Part shown: positions 7,917 through 14,747 of the stretch, one piece after another
How the letters are laid out: every line of letters begins with the position of its first letter
Numbering within the stretch: position 1 is the stretch's first letter
Virus record (IMG/VR): IMGVR_UViG_3300011244_000021
Coordinates: 1 to 43,859 of that record
Source: a virus
Direction: 5' to 3' (one strand)
Length of the DNA stretch: 43,859 nt
Notes under the pieces: model-generated
Told to the model about the DNA's origin: nothing
The model's database searches: none
Seen by the model: only the letters and a program-made list of their open reading frames with translations
Translations under genes and position numbers: made by a program

Positions 7917-8561
7917 ATGGGAAACCCTACAGCCAGTTATCCCGCGATCCTTGACGTGCTCTCGACCGAGGCCGAGATCGAGAACGCGATTGGCAAGCCC
8001 AGTTCAAGGGTATTTGCCAAGGTCTTGAACGCTCTGGACGATATCTGCCGCGCTTTCATTGCCCGATCCCCGTTCGTTGTTGTGGCGTCCTCTGATTCTG
8101 CCGGAAACCTCGATGTTTCTCCCAAGGGAGACCCCGCCGGCTTCGTGCACGTGCTGGACGATCGGACTATTGCGATCCCTGAGCGCCCGGGGAATCGGCG
8201 TGCCGATACCTTTCGGAATGTGCTGCAGAATTCAAAGGTGGGATTGATCTTCGTGGTGCCCGATAAGGGTGAGACGCTGAGAGTCAGCGGCAGCGCGCGG
8301 ATCGTGCGTGACGAATGGTTGCGTGAGCGAATGAAGGTGGCCGATCGTTTGCCGGAACTGGCTCTGGTGGTGACTGTGGAAGAGGCCTTCCTTCATTGTA
8401 CCAAATGCATGGTTCGATCACGGATGTGGAAGCCTGAGACGTGGAATCCCGAAGGGCTGGCCTCGATCGGGGAAGCCATGGTCGTCCACGGGCATCTTGA
8501 TCTCTCGGTCGCCGAGATGCGGGCTATTGCTGAAAATGATGAGCAAACGCGTCTGTATTAA
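7917..8561 (+). CDS. Pyridoxamine 5'-phosphate oxidase-family flavoprotein (214 aa)
   Basis: ATG at 7917 follows a GAGGG ribosome site. The split-barrel FMN-binding fold is visible as AFIARSPFVVVASSDSAGNLDVSPKGDPAG (given here only in outline, near residues 47-78), then TIAIPERPGNRRADTFRN, VGLIFVVPDKGETLRVSGSA and a C-terminal CTKCMVRSRMW. These segments mark the MSMEG_1061-like subgroup of the PPOX superfamily, whose members bind FMN or F420 and reduce or oxidise small molecules; true PdxH activity is not implied. It is co-directional with the O-methyltransferase 750 bases upstream and both stand against the head operon. It is best viewed as host-type cargo. Confidence 0.8.
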   Translation: MGNPTASYPAILDVLSTEAEIENAIGKPSSRVFAKVLNALDDICRAFIARSPFVVVASSDSAGNLDVSPKGDPAGFVHVLDDRTIAIPERPGNRRADTFRNVLQNSKVGLIFVVPDKGETLRVSGSARIVRDEWLRERMKVADRLPELALVVTVEEAFLHCTKCMVRSRMWKPETWNPEGLASIGEAMVVHGHLDLSVAEMRAIAENDEQTRLY

Positions 8562-8564
8562 AGT

Positions 8565-8583
8565 CCAAATGATCCCCCTTTGG
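8565..8583 (+). terminator. Weak hairpin after the PPOX-family gene
   Basis: CCAAA and TTTGG pair across a nine-base loop directly after the TAA of the flavoprotein gene, between it and the convergent terminase. No run of T follows, so terminator function is uncertain. Confidence 0.25.
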
Positions 8584-8695
8584 AATTGGCCGCGTTTTTC
8601 TGGCGACCGATACTGCTTTTGGCCCTTCGCTACATATTGCGCCGCACCCGATCTCTCCAAAATCCTCTGACGCTCTTGGGTTAAAAGCGGAAGTA

Positions 8696-8705
8696 AACTG
8701 CGGCA
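8696..8705 (+). repeat. Right copy of the 10-bp direct repeat AACTGCGGCA
   Basis: This is the second copy of the repeat at 5988-5997. On the minus strand it forms the start of an ATG-CCG-CAG-TT frame that overlaps the terminase stop (TGATG). Confidence 0.5.
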
Positions 8706-10709
8706 TCAGCTCAAGTAGCTCGACCGAAACACGCGTCGCGCGCGCGACTCAGGTCGGCGCCGCACAACGCCAGCGACGATTTCGGGACCAGTATCGTTTG
8801 GCTCTTGATCAGGCGTCGCCGCCGAACCGACTTGACGTTCGAGGTCGCGCCACATTGCCTCGGTCCAACGGTCGGCACCTGCGATCCAGGCCGCGGCGCG
8901 CGCATAGACGCGGCAGTCGAGCGCTTCGTTGCGCTCGCGCAGCTTCTGCCATTCGAGCCGGCTGAAGCCGCGCTTGGTTTTGATCGTGACGAGTTGCTCG
9001 GAGACGAGCTGCTTGACCCATTCGGCTTCGGCCCCAGCAGGCAGGTGCACGTATCCGGCCGGCGCACGCGCGCCTTCGGCGGCCTCTTCATCCGTTGGCC
9101 TGGTGAGACGCAGGAAGCGGTAGGTCTCGCTCTTGAAGGTCGCGACCGCGATCGTCCAGAGCCGGGCACCGCGGCGGAGCTTCTTTCCGCCTTCGGTGAC
9201 GTCGACGTGTGTTGGACCAGCGACCGGCGCTGAGCGGTTGAAGCCCTCGACGCCCTTGATCGGCGCGACCTGCGCGTGCCCCATCCGGCGCGCCCAGGCA
9301 TAGACGGCGGGACTTTCGTAGCCGGTATCGATCGCGAGTTTCGCCAGACCGAGCTGCGTTCCACCGGCATGCAGCCACGTGCGACCGAGCAGGAGCGCAA
9401 GCCCGTCCCATGTCGCGGCGTGTTCGGGCCCGCCATCGATCACGATGTGGTCGACCAGCCAGCTTTCGAGTCCTCGCCCCCACGCCCAGATATCGACTTC
9501 GATGCGATCCTTCTGAACGTCGGCGCCGGCGGTCAGGAAGAGACCGCCATGGGGCACGGTTTCGATCTGCCAGTTTTCGCGACGTTCATAGAGACGCTGC
9601 CAGTCCGGCGCCTCGCCGGTCTCGATCCAGGTCTCTCCGAGCACACTATTCTTGAAGCTACGCTTGGCCTCGTCGGTGGTCGCGGCTTCCCATGCGCGTG
9701 CGATGTGCTCCCACGAAAACCATCCGACCGGCGAGTACAGCGCCGAAACGTGAAACCCGATCGTGCCGGGGTCGTGGGACAGGGCTGTCGCTCGCCATTC
9801 CCCTGCGGCAAGCATCGCGGTCTTGTGGTGTTCCTCGATCCGTCCGTCGCAGCACGCGCATATATAATGTGTGGTCTCTGGCCGGCCCTTCTCCCAGCGT
9901 AGCCGTTCGAACCTAAGCCATTGTTTCTCCTCACAATGCGGGCACGGGACGAAGAAACGCCGCTGGTCAGTCGTCTCGTATTCGCGCTCGATCCGCGACA
10001 GGCCATGAATCGTCGGCGTCGACCCCAGTAACACCTTGGACCGCCACGAGAATGTGCGGGTTCGGGCCTCGGCGAGCGCGACCGGATCGCCTTCCTCGTC
10101 GGCCGACGGCGGGTACGCGTCGACCTCGTCCAGAAACAGGTAGCGCGCCGGCATCGAGCGCAGGCCGACCGCGCTGTTGGCACCGGTGATGACCAGCAAA
10201 CCGGCCGGGAACTCCTTCGACAGCACGGTGTTGCCGGCGTCGCGAGATCGCGCCGGCCGGACACGTTCTCGCAATGCCGGGCTCTCGCTGATCAGTGGAT
10301 CGACGCGTTGGCGCGAGAAGCGCTTTGCGAGCTCTACAGTCGGCTGCACTGCGAGCATCGGCCCGGGCGCGTGGTGGATCACATAGCCGATCCAGTTGTT
10401 GCCGCCCTCTGTGAAGCCGACTTGCGCCGACTTCATCACCACGACGCGCCGCGTCGGGTTCATTGGCGAGAGCGCGTCGACGATCTCCCGGATGTAGGGA
10501 GTGCGGTCCGTCCGGTACCGACCGGGCTCCGCCGAGGCACGCGGGCTCAACAGCCGATGCCTGTCGGCCCACTCGGAAACGGTGAGCGCCGGGTCGGGCA
10601 GCAGCCCGGCGCGCCAAGCCTGGCTCAGCTCATCGGCGCCGTCGAACCCAAAGAGATCATCTGAGCTCAGCCCGGATCTCGGCGAGTTCGGCGAGGTGAC
10701 CGCGGACAT
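8706..10709 (-). CDS. Terminase large subunit, lambda gpA family (667 aa)
   Basis: The ATPase domain has a variant Walker A, VVMKSAQVGFTEGGNNW, near residues 90-106, Walker B FLDEVDAYPPSADEEGDP near 192 and a motor motif KVLLGSTPTIHGLSRIE. A zinc-finger-like CPHCEEKQW...CACC follows at about 258-287. The nuclease domain shows GGLFLTAGADVQKDRIEVDI and LAIDTGYESPAVYAW, with acidic residues for metal binding. Length agrees with lambda gpA (641). It translocates DNA into the prohead and cuts at the packaging site. The start ATG at 10709 lies inside the 3' end of the small subunit gene (53-base overlap). The gene appears intact. Confidence 0.93.
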   Translation of the reverse strand: MSAVTSPNSPRSGLSSDDLFGFDGADELSQAWRAGLLPDPALTVSEWADRHRLLSPRASAEPGRYRTDRTPYIREIVDALSPMNPTRRVVVMKSAQVGFTEGGNNWIGYVIHHAPGPMLAVQPTVELAKRFSRQRVDPLISESPALRERVRPARSRDAGNTVLSKEFPAGLLVITGANSAVGLRSMPARYLFLDEVDAYPPSADEEGDPVALAEARTRTFSWRSKVLLGSTPTIHGLSRIEREYETTDQRRFFVPCPHCEEKQWLRFERLRWEKGRPETTHYICACCDGRIEEHHKTAMLAAGEWRATALSHDPGTIGFHVSALYSPVGWFSWEHIARAWEAATTDEAKRSFKNSVLGETWIETGEAPDWQRLYERRENWQIETVPHGGLFLTAGADVQKDRIEVDIWAWGRGLESWLVDHIVIDGGPEHAATWDGLALLLGRTWLHAGGTQLGLAKLAIDTGYESPAVYAWARRMGHAQVAPIKGVEGFNRSAPVAGPTHVDVTEGGKKLRRGARLWTIAVATFKSETYRFLRLTRPTDEEAAEGARAPAGYVHLPAGAEAEWVKQLVSEQLVTIKTKRGFSRLEWQKLRERNEALDCRVYARAAAWIAGADRWTEAMWRDLERQVGSAATPDQEPNDTGPEIVAGVVRRRPESRARRVFRSSYLS

Positions 10710-11217
10710 GCGTTTCTACGAGTTTTTGAACCGCATGGGCGTCCACGCCGAGATCGGCCGCGATGAGTGCGGCGACGCGCGCCGGCCAGTTGAGCCAAGA
10801 ATCCCTTTCCTCGCGCGCCAGGCGGAAGATCATCGCAGTCGCCCGGGCACGATCGACGAGTTCTCCCTTCATGCGTTGTAGGCGCAGTCGCGCGAGGTGA
10901 GCCTTGGCGATCTCATGAGCGGTGCGCGCCTGGACGAACGTGACGTTCGACCCGGTCGGGAGCCCTTGCTCCTTGAGTGTCTCCCGCACCGAGCCGAGAG
11001 CGACGTCGGCGACGGGCTTAAGGTTTTCCGAGGCCGCACGCTTTGGCGCCGACTTGGCGCGACCAGGATCGGTCGAGCGTTGCCATGCGGCGTCCGCCTT
11101 AGCGGTTTCAATCGTGCCGTCTGACTCGACTGGGACGCGGCCAGCCTTGATGGCGCGCATCACCGCGACATGGCTGACGCCGCGGTGACGCGCATAAGCT
11201 CGGATCGAAAGTCCCAT
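10657..11217 (-). CDS. Terminase small subunit-like DNA-binding protein (186 aa)
   Basis: The N-terminus MGLSIRAYARHRGVSHVAVM, followed by AIKAGRVPVESDGTI, is a winged-helix DNA-binding motif as in lambda Nu1 and the related 'elements of external origin' proteins. The middle (VTFVQARTAHEIAKAHLARL, RLQRMKGELVDRARATAM) is helical and matches the oligomerisation part. The C-terminal DSWLNWPARVAALIAADLGV fits the same family. It should bind the packaging site and load the large subunit, whose gene it overlaps. Confidence 0.75.
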   Translation of the reverse strand: MGLSIRAYARHRGVSHVAVMRAIKAGRVPVESDGTIETAKADAAWQRSTDPGRAKSAPKRAASENLKPVADVALGSVRETLKEQGLPTGSNVTFVQARTAHEIAKAHLARLRLQRMKGELVDRARATAMIFRLAREERDSWLNWPARVAALIAADLGVDAHAVQKLVETHVRGHLAELAEIRAELR

Positions 11218-11283
11218 GGTGACTATCGCGCCCTATCCGCATCTGCGACGCGGTACGAGGCCGGGCATCGCGGCAGGAAGCAA

Positions 11284-11730
11284 TCAGCGGCAGGCGCGCA
11301 TGACCCGGCCCACGTAAGCGGGCGAGGGGTGACCGCCTATGCCGCTTTGATAGAGTCCGATTGATCCTGCCGTAAGTGCTCGATGCGCATAGCGGAAGCC
11401 GAACGTGAGGTTGGTACGTGGATCAAAAAGCAGCGACCGCGACCCCCGAAACCCAACGTCGCGCGCTGTGGCAAGCTTGATCTGCGTCAGGCCAACCTCA
11501 CCGGCGCGGCCGACCATGTGAGGCCTGTAGCCACTTTCCGTACGCACAAGCCCGTGAGCCACACAGTCCGGAATCCCCGCCCGGGCCGCTACCTCGCTTA
11601 CGAGATGGTGCAGGGCGAGACGCTGCTTGCGTAAGGCTCCGAGCACATCGAGTGCGGCGTTAGCCCGCGCCATGGATGGGTGAAGCGACAGCGCAACTGC
11701 GAGCGCCGCGCCGAGCAGAGCATGGGACAT
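11284..11730 (-). CDS. Secreted lytic transglycosylase-like (SLT) protein (148 aa)
   Basis: An N-terminal signal peptide is visible (MSHALLGAALAVALSLHPSMARA, hydrophobic core then AxA-type site near residue 23). The SLT core follows: ARAGIPDCVAHGLVRTESGY with the catalytic Glu in TES, GRAGEVGLTQIKLATARDVG and a C-terminal NLTFGFRYAHRAL with a Tyr. Such enzymes cut peptidoglycan between MurNAc and GlcNAc. Position upstream of terminase suggests a lysis or entry role for the phage, though single-domain SLT proteins of this size also occur in secretion systems. A terminator lies directly upstream, so it probably has its own promoter. Confidence 0.8.
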   Translation of the reverse strand: MSHALLGAALAVALSLHPSMARANAALDVLGALRKQRLALHHLVSEVAARAGIPDCVAHGLVRTESGYRPHMVGRAGEVGLTQIKLATARDVGFRGSRSLLFDPRTNLTFGFRYAHRALTAGSIGLYQSGIGGHPSPAYVGRVMRACR

Positions 11731-11746
11731 CAGGATTGCTCTCGTA

Positions 11747-11768
11747 GAAAAGCCCGCCGGTGGCGGGC
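11747..11768 (-). terminator. Rho-independent terminator
   Basis: On the minus strand GCCCGCC, a three-base loop ACC and GGCGGGC are followed by TTTTC. It would stop minus-strand transcripts coming from the right, just before the transglycosylase gene. Confidence 0.75.
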
Positions 11769-11928
11769 GCTTTCAGTCAGGCGACGGACGGCACGATGGT
11801 GCGCGTCAGCGGCTCGATAATTCCATGATTGTTCAGAGGCGAACAAAGCAATCAAATGATCGCTCTATTCACTTGGCTTTTGCCGCACACCGAGCATGTA
11901 TGGCTTCATCGAAAGCGGGAAACACGCC

Positions 11929-12288
11929 ATGACGACACTTCCATCCAACAATACCGAATGGGGCTTCTGGGGAACTATTCGTCACCACGACGATCCAGCT
12001 CTGGCTTGGCCGATTGCGATCCAAGCCATTGCTGCGGCAACCGGCGCTCCTGTCAGCGCGGCGCGCGATTTCCTCGACAGCCAACACGGCCGCCATTTCG
12101 GAGACGACGTCGCGAACGGCCTCAGCCGCGGGCTCGCCTTGCCCGTAGCAGTCAACGCCGCGATCGAGCGCTGGCTGACCTGGACTATTGGCCGGCGATT
12201 GTCTCGCGAGACTGGCGTCCCTCGCGGGTTGCCCTACCTTGTCGGTTTCGTGACCGAATACGAGATTCTTGCCGAAGCAAACGCCTGA
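11929..12288 (+). CDS. Uncharacterised protein of a Rhizobiales family (119 aa)
   Basis: ATG at 11929 is chosen over one at 11896 because the conserved-looking part begins MTTLPSNNTEWGFWGTIRHH. The protein continues WPIAIQAIAAATGAPVSAAR, FLDSQHGRHFGDDVANGLSR and IERWLTWTIGRRLSRETGVP. I recall similar proteins next to DUF3489 genes in Rhizobiales genomes and plasmids, which is the arrangement here. No catalytic motif, signal peptide or membrane segment is evident. It is on the plus strand, opposite to the surrounding phage genes, so it belongs to an accessory unit with DUF3489. Function unknown. Confidence 0.65.
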   Translation: MTTLPSNNTEWGFWGTIRHHDDPALAWPIAIQAIAAATGAPVSAARDFLDSQHGRHFGDDVANGLSRGLALPVAVNAAIERWLTWTIGRRLSRETGVPRGLPYLVGFVTEYEILAEANA

Positions 12289-12308
12289 ACCTTGATCGCC
12301 CTGCTAGC

Positions 12309-12377
12309 GCCCCGCGCTGCGAAAGCAGCCGGGGCTCCGGTCAGTAGAAGGGCCGCGATCATCGCGGTTCGCTACTG
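12309..12377 (+). ncRNA. Two tandem stem-loops between the 119-aa gene and DUF3489, candidate structured RNA
   Basis: The first hairpin (12309-12335) pairs GCCCCG with CGGGGC and CTGC with GCAG around a GAAA tetraloop. The second (12342-12377) pairs CAGTAG with CTACTG outside and CCGCGAT with ATCGCGG inside. Neither is followed by a run of T. The ribosome site GAGGAG of DUF3489 begins right at the end of the second stem, so the structure could gate its translation. Confidence 0.5.
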
Positions 12378-12388
12378 AGGAGCCCGAT

Positions 12389-12667
12389 ATGGCCAAGGCG
12401 AAATCCCGCAAGTCCCCTGCGAAGAAGCAGAAGCGCGCGACCGCGAGCAAAGCACCGGCCAAGCGCGCCGGTACTAAGCAGGCTCAACTGATCGCGATGC
12501 TTGAGCGTCCTGACGGCGCAACGATCGAGGAGATCGTCAAGAAGCTCGAATGGCAGTCGCACACGGTACGCGGCGCCATTGCGGGCGCGCTCAAGAAGCG
12601 GCTTAAGCTCAAAGTCGATTCGGAGAAGGTCGAGGGCCGAGGTCGCGTCTATCGTATCGCCGCCTAG
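12389..12667 (+). CDS. DUF3489 protein, small basic winged-helix-like (92 aa)
   Basis: ATG at 12389 follows GAGGAG. The first 30 residues are lysine-rich (AKSRKSPAKKQKRATASKAP), like the tails of histone-like proteins. The rest (KQAQLIAMLERPDGATIEEI, LEWQSHTVRGAIAGALKKRL, and a C-terminal EKVEGRGRVYRIAA) is the DUF3489 domain, which looks like a winged helix. DNA binding is likely from the basic charge and the fold. Such genes are frequent on alphaproteobacterial plasmids and phages. Expression may be governed by the hairpins just upstream. Confidence 0.8.
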   Translation: MAKAKSRKSPAKKQKRATASKAPAKRAGTKQAQLIAMLERPDGATIEEIVKKLEWQSHTVRGAIAGALKKRLKLKVDSEKVEGRGRVYRIAA

Positions 12668-12699
12668 TAGTTTTACGCTTTCGCGTCCGCAAGGTCTGA

Positions 12700-12730
12700 C
12701 CGGTGGTAGCGTGCGTCGCGCTGCCGCCGG
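12700..12730. terminator. Long hairpin in the convergent gap after DUF3489
   Basis: CCGGTGGTAGCG can pair over 12 positions (two G-T pairs) with CGCTGCCGCCGG across a seven-base loop. It lies between the stops of two convergent genes and could end transcription from both, though no clear T run follows on either side. Confidence 0.5.
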
Positions 12731-12771
12731 TGACTTGCCGCAATCCGAATCCCAAATTCTTGATATCCGAG

Positions 12772-13218
12772 CTATGCGCTCGCTGCCTGTAGCGCGGCCT
12801 CGGCTTTGTTTAGGCTCCCGGCTACCCTGTCAAAATCCCCGCGCAGTGCTTTAAGCGCCGTGCGCTCTTTTCCGATTTCGTTCGCGGTGCGGAAGCCCAG
12901 CCTCCGAAGGATTGGAACGGGCGGACACCACCCTTGGATGGCGTGTTGAAACAAAAATGCTGTCACGAGGGCCGATAGTGCGAACCATTTGCGATTGCCC
13001 ATCGAGCCAAGGGCAACGCCAGTGAACGCGAGTGCGGATGCGTTGGCTTCGATCGCCCGCTCGATGTCCCATTCCTCGTCCAGCTCGCGCAGCCGGTGCG
13101 GAATGTCGTCCAGATGTGAACTGTAATAGCGGACCCGCCGCGCAATCTGGCGCTGAATCCGCTGGTTGATTTCCTTGCTGGTGTGCGCGGGGACCCGCTC
13201 GGTCGTGGTCGTCGACAT
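12772..13218 (-). CDS. Membrane protein with a DUF2892/YgaP-like segment (148 aa)
   Basis: ATG at 13218 has a GGAGA ribosome site. The N-terminal third is charged (KEINQRIQRQIARRVRYYSS). Residues about 60-95 contain two hydrophobic stretches (ANASALAFTGVALGSM, WFALSALVTAFLFQHAIQGW) followed by PPVPILRRLGFRTANEI, the pattern of DUF2892 inner-membrane proteins, which end the hairpin with P..LL..G.R. The C-terminus is a short helix. It lies nine bases after DUF3606 and is probably co-transcribed from the stress promoter. Function unknown; a role in stress or envelope physiology of the lysogen is inferred from the promoter only. Confidence 0.65.
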   Translation of the reverse strand: MSTTTTERVPAHTSKEINQRIQRQIARRVRYYSSHLDDIPHRLRELDEEWDIERAIEANASALAFTGVALGSMGNRKWFALSALVTAFLFQHAIQGWCPPVPILRRLGFRTANEIGKERTALKALRGDFDRVAGSLNKAEAALQAASA

Positions 13219-13227
13219 GAGGGTCTC

Positions 13228-13410
13228 CTAACCGGCTTTATCGAGCTGTTTTCGAACAGTCGCGGCGGAATTGCCCACCTTATCAACGGCTTTTTGTAGC
13301 TCGTCTCGGGTAACGCCAAGCTCCTTGGTCCAGTATTTGACCTCGTAATCCTCACTCATATTGATTTTGCTGCGATCTGGCTGGCCGCGTTTGAGCTTGT
13401 TGTCAGACAT
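13228..13410 (-). CDS. DUF3606 protein (60 aa)
   Basis: The sequence has MSDNKLKRGQPDRSKINMSE, then EVKYWTKELGVTRDELQKAV and VGNSAATVRKQL, the full DUF3606 pattern of a short basic N-terminus and two helices. Such proteins are abundant in Rhizobiales, often controlled by general stress sigma factors. Here a perfect GGAAC-N16-CGTT lies just upstream; the -10 element ends only eight bases before the ATG, and no Shine-Dalgarno sequence is seen, so the message may be leaderless. The function of the family is unknown to me. Confidence 0.8.
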   Translation of the reverse strand: MSDNKLKRGQPDRSKINMSEDYEVKYWTKELGVTRDELQKAVDKVGNSAATVRKQLDKAG

Positions 13411-13418
13411 GCCGGAAC

Positions 13419-13443
13419 AACGTCGACCGCAAAATTCCGTTCC
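13419..13443 (-). promoter_or_regulatory. EcfG-type (general stress response) promoter
   Basis: On the minus strand GGAAC (13443-13439) is followed after exactly 16 bases by CGTT (13422-13419), the alphaproteobacterial sigma-EcfG consensus. The -35 element is embedded in a perfect 14-bp palindrome, CCGTTCCGGAACGG (13437-13450). It points at DUF3606 and the downstream membrane protein gene. Confidence 0.7.
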
Positions 13444-13473
13444 GGAACGGGGAACCGGAATCTTGCTTAGTGA

Positions 13474-14700
13474 TTAGGTCCCGAACCGCTGTTCGGTCAC
13501 GGCGTGCTCCGCAGTCCCCCCGGTCAAATTTTGCCAACGCTGCACGATCACGTCGACGTATTTCGGATCGAGTTCCACCAGCCGCGCGCGGCGGCCTGCT
13601 CGCTCCGCCGCGATCATCGTGGTACCCGAGCCGCCGAAGAGGTCGAGTACGATGTCGCGGCTCTTCGACGAGTTCCGGATGGCGCGCTCGACCAGCTCGA
13701 TCGGCTTCATCGTCGGGTGCAAATCGTTCTTTGCAGGTTTGTCGATGAACCAGACGTCGCCCTGGTCGCGCGCGCCACACCAGTAGTGATCGACGCCGTC
13801 CTTCCAACCGTAGAGGATCGGCTCGTACTGACGCTGATAGTCGGAACGGCCAAGCGTGAAGGTGTTCTTGGCCCAGATCACGAAGGTCGACCACTTACCG
13901 CCGGCTTCTCGAAACGCCTTCTGCAGGACATCCAGTTCCGATGACGACATGCAGATGTAGATCGCGCCCTTCGTCATGCTGAGCATGTTGACGCTTGCGT
14001 CGTAGAGCAGCGCACCGAACTCGGCGCCGAGGGCATCATTCAAGATCGGTCGGCTTTTTCCCTTGCGCTTGTCCTTCGCGGAATTCGCGTAGTTCACATT
14101 GTAGGGCGGGTCGGTGAAGCACATGTCGGCCAACTCGCCGCCGAGCGCTGTCTCGACATCCGCCAGGACAGTGGCATCACCACACAAAACGCGATGCTCG
14201 CCGCAGATCCATAGGTCTCCGGGACGGCTGACTGCCTCCACGGGCAGTGGGGGCGCCTCATCGGCGTCCTCTGCTTCACCCCCGGCTTCCGCCAGCAGTC
14301 GGTCCAGGTCCTCATCATCGAAGCCGAGCATTCCCAGGTCGACGTTCTCGTCTCGGAGTGCGGTCAGCTCCGCGGCGAGCATCTCGTCATCCCAGCCGGC
14401 GTTCTCGGCGATCCGGTTGTCGGCGAGCATCAAGGCCCGCCGTTGCGTCGGCGATAGGTGCGACAGGACGATGACCGGCGCTTCGTTCATCCCAAGCTTG
14501 CGCGCCGCGAGAACGCGGCCGTGGCCAGCGACGATCACACCGTCGTCCCCGACAAGAACCGGATTCACGAACCCGAATTCGGCGATCGACCCGGCGATTT
14601 GCGCCACCTGCGCGTCCGAGTGCGTTCGTGCATTGCGGGCGTGCGGGATCAAGCGGTCGAGCGGCCAATGCTCGACCCTGTCGTCTGCGATAGATTGCAT
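13474..14700 (-). CDS. ParB-like domain fused to a DNA adenine/cytosine methyltransferase of class beta (408 aa)
   Basis: ATG at 14700 is chosen because the ParB-like part begins there (WPLDRLIPHARNARTHSDAQ; then VNPVLVGDDGVIVAGHGRVL). Residues 1-135 are this ParB N-terminal domain, with the GHGR nucleotide-binding motif at about 59-62. The methyltransferase follows: DPPYN at 197-201 (motif IV), HPTMKPIELVERAI, and FGGSGTT at 355-361 (motif I), the order of class beta. Orphan enzymes like this are common in phages of Rhizobiales and mark phage DNA or block host restriction. No cognate nuclease is adjacent. The recognition site is unknown. Confidence 0.88.
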   Translation of the reverse strand: MQSIADDRVEHWPLDRLIPHARNARTHSDAQVAQIAGSIAEFGFVNPVLVGDDGVIVAGHGRVLAARKLGMNEAPVIVLSHLSPTQRRALMLADNRIAENAGWDDEMLAAELTALRDENVDLGMLGFDDEDLDRLLAEAGGEAEDADEAPPLPVEAVSRPGDLWICGEHRVLCGDATVLADVETALGGELADMCFTDPPYNVNYANSAKDKRKGKSRPILNDALGAEFGALLYDASVNMLSMTKGAIYICMSSSELDVLQKAFREAGGKWSTFVIWAKNTFTLGRSDYQRQYEPILYGWKDGVDHYWCGARDQGDVWFIDKPAKNDLHPTMKPIELVERAIRNSSKSRDIVLDLFGGSGTTMIAAERAGRRARLVELDPKYVDVIVQRWQNLTGGTAEHAVTEQRFGT

Positions 14701-14747
14701 CGTTCGGGAGATCGATTCAGGTGATGAGAGAGTGTAGGCGGGGACGT

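Larger units (their letters stand above)
5998..8705. mobile_element. Putative inserted cargo segment within the packaging operon
   Basis: This 2708-bp segment (including the right repeat copy) holds two plus-strand metabolic genes inside an otherwise minus-strand head operon and is flanked by a 10-bp direct repeat. Short sequences of the type TGACCC-AAGCGG occur near its left end (about 6036-6047), in the middle (about 7837-7849, TGACCCGGAACGGAC) and, more degenerate, at its right end (about 8680-8692), resembling dispersed repeats I remember from Bradyrhizobiaceae intergenic regions. Removal of the segment restores the lambda gene order terminase-gpW. Acquisition after prophage integration is inferred; the alternative is a phage moron. 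Confidence 0.45.
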
